From an uncultured bacterium (GTDB lineage Bacteria > Patescibacteriota > Minisyncoccia > Phycocordibacterales > GWA1-40-21), in contig CAIJXO010000109.1 in the NCBI GenBank assembly GCA_903824735.1, positions 1-26,334 of the forward strand: DNA of 26,334 nucleotides. Reading direction: 5' to 3'. The notes below the pieces were generated by a model. That model was not told the DNA's origin. It saw nothing but the letters and a program-made list of their open reading frames with translations, and ran no database searches. Each line of letters begins with the position of its first letter. The first letter of the stretch is position 1. This document shows positions 23,772 to 26,334 of the stretch, in pieces. The position numbers were made by a program, and so were the translations under genes.

Positions 23772-24164
23772 ATGCAAGTTAATTTTTCTGTACAGTTTGA
23801 GAAGTTTGCAGAAAGTCACTTTATTAAACACTTTGAAAAGAAGTATCGAAATCATTGGCTGACCACACGCAAAGCTATTATTGCCTCACTTGAGCGTATT
23901 GACGCTTTACTTTTGACTGATCGCGCTGAAACTATTTCTTCCAAGGGTAGTTTAAGACTGATAAAAACAAAATTCAGAGTAGATGGAACCAAGGAATCAG
24001 CTAAAACATCTGGAAATAGGTGTATTGTTATTTGTGATTTTGATAAGAAGATAGTGGCAGTATTATTGGTTTATGGGAAAACAAATCTAAGCGACCATAA
24101 CGAAACCGCCCAATGGCAGTCTCTAGTCAGGGCTAATTATCCAGAGTATAAAAATATTTTATGA
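23772..24164 (+). CDS. Candidate toxin, RelE/ParE-like, partner of the Panacea antitoxin
   Basis: The 130-aa protein starts 4 nt after the antitoxin stop. It has an N-terminal helical part (VQFEKFAESHFIKHFEKKYR, WLTTRKAIIASLERIDALL), then LRLIKTKFRVDGTKESAKTS and RCIVICDFDKKIVAVLLVYGK, ending QSLVRANYPEYKNIL. The order helices, then RxLxxxxFRVxxTKxS, RxI(V)xxDxxxxxxxxLxVYxKxxL matches the layout of RelE/ParE-superfamily toxins, which cleave mRNA at the ribosome or target gyrase. Catalytic residues cannot be assigned with confidence. The toxin role rests mainly on gene order. Confidence 0.6.
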   Translation: MQVNFSVQFEKFAESHFIKHFEKKYRNHWLTTRKAIIASLERIDALLLTDRAETISSKGSLRLIKTKFRVDGTKESAKTSGNRCIVICDFDKKIVAVLLVYGKTNLSDHNETAQWQSLVRANYPEYKNIL

Positions 24165-24185
24165 AGTGAATTTTTCTCCTATCTA

Positions 24186-24194
24186 TGCTATATT
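24186..24194 (+). promoter_or_regulatory. tRNA-Ser promoter TGCTATATT
   Basis: Extended -10 TGCTATATT ends 9 nt before the tRNA 5' end at 24204, so the 5' leader would be only 2-3 nt. Confidence 0.55.
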
Positions 24195-24203
24195 TTCCTG
24201 CAA

Positions 24204-24288
24204 GGAGGGCTCGCATAGTGGTCTAGTGCGTTCGCTTGGAAAGCGAATGTGCCGCAAGGCACCACAGGTTCGAATCCTGTGCCCTCCG
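24204..24288 (+). tRNA. tRNA-Ser (anticodon GGA)
   Basis: Acceptor GGAGGGC (24204-24210) pairs with GCCCTCC (24281-24287), discriminator G at 24288. The anticodon arm is TTCGC-TTGGAAA-GCGAA with anticodon GGA. A long variable arm GTGCC-GCAA-GGCAC marks a class II serine tRNA, and the T arm is ACAGG-TTCGAAT-CCTGT. It reads UCC/UCU. The bases after the discriminator are CCT, so CCA is not encoded. Confidence 0.96.
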
Positions 24289-24329
24289 CCTTCGGTCGCC
24301 GGAGCGACCTTCGGCGGACACAGTCCGCC
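24285..24329 (+). other. Competing GC-rich hairpins at the tRNA-Ser 3' end
   Basis: TCCGCC (24285-24290) plus GGTCGC (24294-24299) can pair with GCGACC (24304-24309) plus GGCGGA (24313-24318) around a CGGA loop, with TTC opposite TTC in between. GGCGGAC (24313-24319) can instead pair with GTCCGCC (24323-24329). The first fold takes in the last bases of the tRNA. No T tract follows. Positions 24330-24400 hold nothing else I can identify. Confidence 0.5.
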
Positions 24330-24400
24330 AAGAAGGTTGCGAAGGCGACTTCCCAAACAACCCAAATCATCAAGCTAATACGAGCCTCGTCCGATATGGA

Positions 24401-24429
24401 TTGACGCAAAAATGATATTAACCTAGAAT
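24401..24429 (+). promoter_or_regulatory. Promoter of the GIY-YIG gene (TTGACG, TAGAAT)
   Basis: TTGACG (24401-24406), a 17-bp spacer and TAGAAT (24424-24429). The predicted start near 24436 gives a leader of about 19 nt with no SD before the ATG at 24455. Confidence 0.6.
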
Positions 24430-24454
24430 TGGTCGCCACCAAACTTGGCACTAT

Positions 24455-24691
24455 ATGTATTTTGTTTACATTTTAAAATGTGCCGACAACAAACCCTATA
24501 CTGGATGTACTGAAAATTTGAAAGAGAGATTAGGCCGCCATAAATCTGGATATGTTCCGGCAACAGAAAATCGTCGGCCACTTACATTGGAAAATTACTT
24601 TGCATTCAAAGACAAATACAAAGCTTTTTCGTTCGAAAAATATTTAAAGTCTGGGTCTGGTCGAGCCTTTCTAAATAAACATATTTTATAA
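24455..24691 (+). CDS. Small GIY-YIG domain protein (YhbQ/UPF0213-like)
   Basis: The 78-aa protein is a single GIY-YIG nuclease domain. MYFVYILKCADNKPYTGCTE carries the VYI...YTG form of the GIY-YIG motif. NLKERLGRHKSG supplies the catalytic Arg, and ENYFAFKDKYKAFSFEKYLK supplies the Glu near the end, with the usual KYLKSGSGRAFL tail. Length is normal for stand-alone CPR and bacterial versions. Biological role is unknown; DNA repair has been proposed for the family. It ends at a bidirectional terminator. Confidence 0.9.
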   Translation: MYFVYILKCADNKPYTGCTENLKERLGRHKSGYVPATENRRPLTLENYFAFKDKYKAFSFEKYLKSGSGRAFLNKHIL

Positions 24692-24727
24692 AAGAAAACC
24701 GCCACACCCGCGTGTGGAGGTTTTCTT
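24692..24727. terminator. Bidirectional Rho-independent terminator
   Basis: Arms 24692-24707 (AAGAAAACC-G-CCACAC) and 24712-24727 (GTGTGG-A-GGTTTTCTT) with a CCGC loop give about 15 bp with one G-A mismatch. A- and T-rich ends serve as T tracts in both directions. It separates the convergent GIY-YIG gene and the 149-aa gene. Confidence 0.85.
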
Positions 24728-24754
24728 CCTCCTTGTGCCCGGGTGGGCGGTTGA

Positions 24755-25204
24755 TTACTTGGTGCGATAGCCGTAGCGGTTCGGAACTGTCTCCGCGTTA
24801 TGCCCGATCTCGAGTACCCCACGCCGATTGACAGTGCTGAAGGTCACACCGCGGACACAAAGCAACTCGTCATCAGTTGAAGGGAAGAGTTCAGGATAGA
24901 ACTCCCACATTTCAACAAAGTTGCAGGTCCGCGGAATCAGCAATGTCAGAATCCAATCGTGTCCTGACCGACTCGACGTCTCGATACCATCAACGAAGGC
25001 TGCCAGAGTAAATGCTCCGCGGTGCTTCTGGTAAGCTGGATCATGGTGCATAGTGGCTGGACAGTAACGACGCTCTCCTCCCTCAACTATCAAATGAAAC
25101 TCACGAAGCGTGACCCCACTACCATTACTGCGATGGAAGAGCGCGGTCATGAGATCGAACTTGTTCGGGCCTTCAACGATGCGGAACTTCTTATTAGTAG
25201 CCAT
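24755..25204 (-). CDS. Unknown GC-rich 149-aa protein
   Basis: ATG at 25204 is preceded by AAAGGTGG with a 4-nt gap (AGGTGG-CCGT-ATG), a strong SD. The protein begins MATNKKFRIVEGPNKFDLM and contains VTLREFHLIVEGGERRYC, the aromatic WEFYPELFPSTDDELLCVRG and a basic C-terminus with VNRRGVLEIGHNAE. No signal peptide or membrane helix is visible. I do not recognise the family. It is clearly GC-richer, with GC-ending codons, than nearby genes, and has its own promoter, a long structured leader and a strong terminator, so it looks like an independently acquired or highly expressed monocistronic gene. Confidence 0.75.
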   Translation of the reverse strand: MATNKKFRIVEGPNKFDLMTALFHRSNGSGVTLREFHLIVEGGERRYCPATMHHDPAYQKHRGAFTLAAFVDGIETSSRSGHDWILTLLIPRTCNFVEMWEFYPELFPSTDDELLCVRGVTFSTVNRRGVLEIGHNAETVPNRYGYRTK

Positions 25205-25232
25205 ACGGCCACCTTTCTTTGCTAACCAACAT

Positions 25233-25306
25233 GAAGTGTAAATAGATGCACACTTCTTACATCCTTATGTCCCGTTTCCGAGACACGACAAGCACATACA
25301 CGCTTG
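25233..25306 (-). promoter_or_regulatory. Structured 5' leader of the 149-aa gene
   Basis: In the roughly 100-nt leader three hairpins can be drawn in RNA order: CAAGC/GCTTG (25306-25289), TGTCTCG-GAAA-CGGGACA with a GNRA loop (25285-25268), and GAAGTGT/ACACTTC (25256-25233). This is more structure than expected by chance in AT-rich spacer and suggests a cis-regulatory RNA. No known riboswitch class recognised. Confidence 0.45.
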
Positions 25307-25317
25307 AATCCATATTC

Positions 25318-25346
25318 AGGCTATCATAAATATATTGTTTTGTCAA
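25318..25346 (-). promoter_or_regulatory. Possible promoter of the 149-aa gene
   Basis: On the minus strand a consensus -35 TTGACA (25346-25341), 17 bp, then TAGCCT preceded by TGA. The -35 is perfect, the -10 poor. Upstream the region 25350-25440 holds only a run of eight Cs (25373-25380) and nothing else recognised. Confidence 0.4.
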
Positions 25347-25445
25347 ACTAGCCAAGGTTAAATCCATACTTCACCCCCCCCTACCACTGTCACATTTGTC
25401 ACTTTTTGATGCGCACGAGGATCGTCGATTTTACTATGTTAAATA

Positions 25446-25454
25446 TGCTAGAAT
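25446..25454 (+). promoter_or_regulatory. Extended -10 promoter TGCTAGAAT
   Basis: TGCTAGAAT gives a predicted start near 25461, leaving a leader of about 45 nt before the TTG at 25506. No -35 is evident. Confidence 0.5.
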
Positions 25455-25463
25455 AACATTACA

Positions 25464-25504
25464 GAGCTTAACCGAGGGAAGTTCGAACTCGACGCTCTCC
25501 GCCA
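25464..25504 (+). other. Hairpin with tRNA-Ser 3'-end similarity in the AlkD leader
   Basis: AGAGC (25464-25468) pairs with GCTCT (25494-25498), and CGAG (25473-25476) with CTCG (25488-25491), around GTTCGAA. The stretch GTTCGAAC...CTCTCCGCCA resembles the T loop and 3' end of the tRNA-Ser at 24204 (17 of 23 positions by eye, followed by GCCA), but no 5' half is present. It may be a tRNA fragment or a regulatory hairpin. Confidence 0.3.
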
Positions 25505-25505
25505 A

Positions 25506-26234
25506 TTGCTCAATAATTTACTCAAAGATCTAAATAAAGCCTCCAACAAGCCGAAAGCCCAGATTCTGGCGCGGTTTTTTAAGACCGGCCCGGGTGAATA
25601 CGGCGAAGGCGATGTGTTCTTGGGAATAACTGTACCCAAACAGCGCGCCATTGCCAAACGGTACGGTGGGCTACCTCTACTAGATGTCCAAAAACTCCTG
25701 CAAAGCAAAATTCATGAGCATCGTCTCGTCGCGCTTATGATTTTGGTGGACAAGTATGAGAACCCTCTCCTTGGTCAAGGAGAGGGTGGTGTTCTGACAC
25801 CGGGTGAGGTTGTATCTTTCTATTTAAAAAACCTAAAACACATCAACAACTGGGATTTAGTCGATTTATCGGCTCCAAATATCGTGGGGGATTACTTGCT
25901 TGATAGACCGAAAACCAAGTTGTATAATTTAGTTAAGTCAAAAAACATCTGGGAGAGACGAGTTTCCGTGTTAGCTACTTATCCTTCCATCCGTCAAAAT
26001 AATTTTACTGATATTCTAAAGCTTTCACGAATTTTACTTTCTGATCAAGAAGATTTGATTCACAAGGCGTGCGGCTGGATGCTCCGAGAAGCCGGGAAGC
26101 GAGATGAAAAAGTTTTACGAAAGTTTCTAGACCAGTTTGTGAAGAAGATGCCGCGGACCATGCTTCGCTACGCGATCGAAAGATTTGACGAAAGTGAAAA
26201 TTCTTGTTTGAAATGCAACTCATGTATAAGATAA
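25506..26234 (+). CDS. AlkD-like DNA alkylation repair protein (HEAT repeats)
   Basis: TTG at 25506 begins LLNNLLKDLNKASNKPKAQI, followed by RFFKTGPGEYGEGDVFLGITVPKQR, the usual N-terminus of this family; no ATG fits. HEAT-type helices continue with HEHRLVALMILVDKYE, KHINNWDLVDLSAP (the conserved WDLVD glycosylase site region), ERRVSVLATY, DLIHKACGWMLREAGKRD and MPRTMLRYAIERF. AlkD proteins are DNA glycosylases for bulky or charged alkyl adducts. Residues 86-99 (NPLLGQGEGGVLTP) include a translated palindromic repeat. The normal tail after RYAIERF is replaced by DESENSCLKCNSCIR just before an IS30-type transposase gene, so the last residues are probably changed by insertion. Confidence 0.85.
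   Translation: MLNNLLKDLNKASNKPKAQILARFFKTGPGEYGEGDVFLGITVPKQRAIAKRYGGLPLLDVQKLLQSKIHEHRLVALMILVDKYENPLLGQGEGGVLTPGEVVSFYLKNLKHINNWDLVDLSAPNIVGDYLLDRPKTKLYNLVKSKNIWERRVSVLATYPSIRQNNFTDILKLSRILLSDQEDLIHKACGWMLREAGKRDEKVLRKFLDQFVKKMPRTMLRYAIERFDESENSCLKCNSCIR
25763..25786. repeat. Short palindromic repeat, copy 2, inside the AlkD-like gene
   Basis: Arms CCCTCTCCTTG and CAAGGAGAGGG, 11 bp each, separated by GT. It shares its core with the element at 1111-1132. In the reading frame it encodes PLLGQGEG and keeps the frame open. It falls between two HEAT helices, where the family normally has a short loop. Confidence 0.7.
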
Positions 26235-26238
26235 ATAT

Positions 26239-26334
26239 ATGAGAAAAACATTTAAGCATTTGGACTTTCACGCTCGAGACCGCCTTGAGGGTTTGTGGCG
26301 TGCTGGACATAGACAGACAGAGATTGCCAAGATA
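26239..26334 (+). CDS. IS30-family transposase, N-terminal part
   Basis: The first 32 codons read MRKTFKHLDFHARDRLEGLW then RAGHRQTEIAKI, matching the N-terminal helix-turn-helix of IS30-family transposases (F.HL...R..IE.L...G.sq.EIA). The gene runs off the window. TATAAG (26225-26230) ends 8 nt before the ATG and could be a -10. It begins 4 nt after the AlkD-like stop; the left inverted repeat of the element was not identified, but the altered AlkD tail suggests it starts near 26195-26210. Confidence 0.7.
   Translation, partial: MRKTFKHLDFHARDRLEGLWRAGHRQTEIAKI

Noticed and set aside
24183..24365. Minus-strand open frames reading GGGHRIRTCG-type sequence over the tRNA
   Set aside because: They are the antisense of tRNA-Ser, a well-known source of spurious predicted proteins.
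25373..25380. Run of eight Cs
   Set aside because: A homopolymer in spacer DNA with no coding frame to switch. It could be phase-variable only if it affected a promoter, and none is positioned for that.

Overview
The window most probably comes from a member of the Patescibacteria / Candidate Phyla Radiation (Parcubacteria-like). This rests on protein style, not a search. The signs are the compact gene-end-to-gene-start layout, a pilus operon with several short CPR-style prepilins, an orphan membrane-anchored peptide-binding protein, a giant secreted protein with YYWVG- and WKG-type modules plus Ig-like repeats, and near absence of Shine-Dalgarno (SD) sequences. No rRNA, CRISPR array or replication origin is visible. 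One complete tRNA-Ser(GGA) is present.

Layout. Positions 1-345 hold a GC-rich transcript with a candidate 46-aa membrane microprotein and a strong hairpin terminator facing tlyA (349-1083, -). Positions 1240-11852 (+) are a type IV pilus operon: major-type prepilin, PilB ATPase, PilC platform protein, GspH/FimT-like and PilV-like minor pilins, a split PilW-like pilin, a 1453-aa secreted giant, a PilX-like protein and PilM. An MFS transporter follows (11856-13037, +) and overlaps tail to tail with RNase J. RNase J belongs to a minus-strand unit secG, oligopeptide-binding protein, rnj (16993 to 13024). A divergent plus-strand unit carries lemA, htpX and a CDP-alcohol phosphatidyltransferase. 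A secreted protein and a C39-like peptidase come next.

The last 5 kb are accessory in character. They hold a HelD-like helicase (-) behind a 19-codon leaderless leader ORF fused to a terminator, a divergent HTH-Panacea antitoxin with a candidate RelE/ParE-like toxin, tRNA-Ser(GGA), a GIY-YIG protein, a GC-rich unknown 149-aa gene with a structured leader, an AlkD-like gene and the start of an IS30-family transposase.

Main discoveries proposed. (1) The PilW-like minor pilin gene appears split by a 4,045-bp insertion flanked by an in-frame GAAATT direct repeat. The first 67 codons lie at 5515-5715 and the missing C-terminal pilin half is fused to the end of the giant secreted protein (9761-10090); rejoined they give a normal ~174-aa pilin. 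(2) The HelD-like helicase is preceded by a promoter, a leaderless 19-aa ORF whose stop codon lies in the stem of a Rho-independent terminator, and then the helicase promoter, which looks like an attenuator. (3) Extended -10 promoters sit 6-8 nt from start codons at most first genes, predicting widespread leaderless mRNAs. The two genes with real SD sequences (142-282 and 24755-25204) are GC-rich outliers with strong terminators. (4) A related short palindrome occurs upstream of tlyA and in frame inside the AlkD-like gene.
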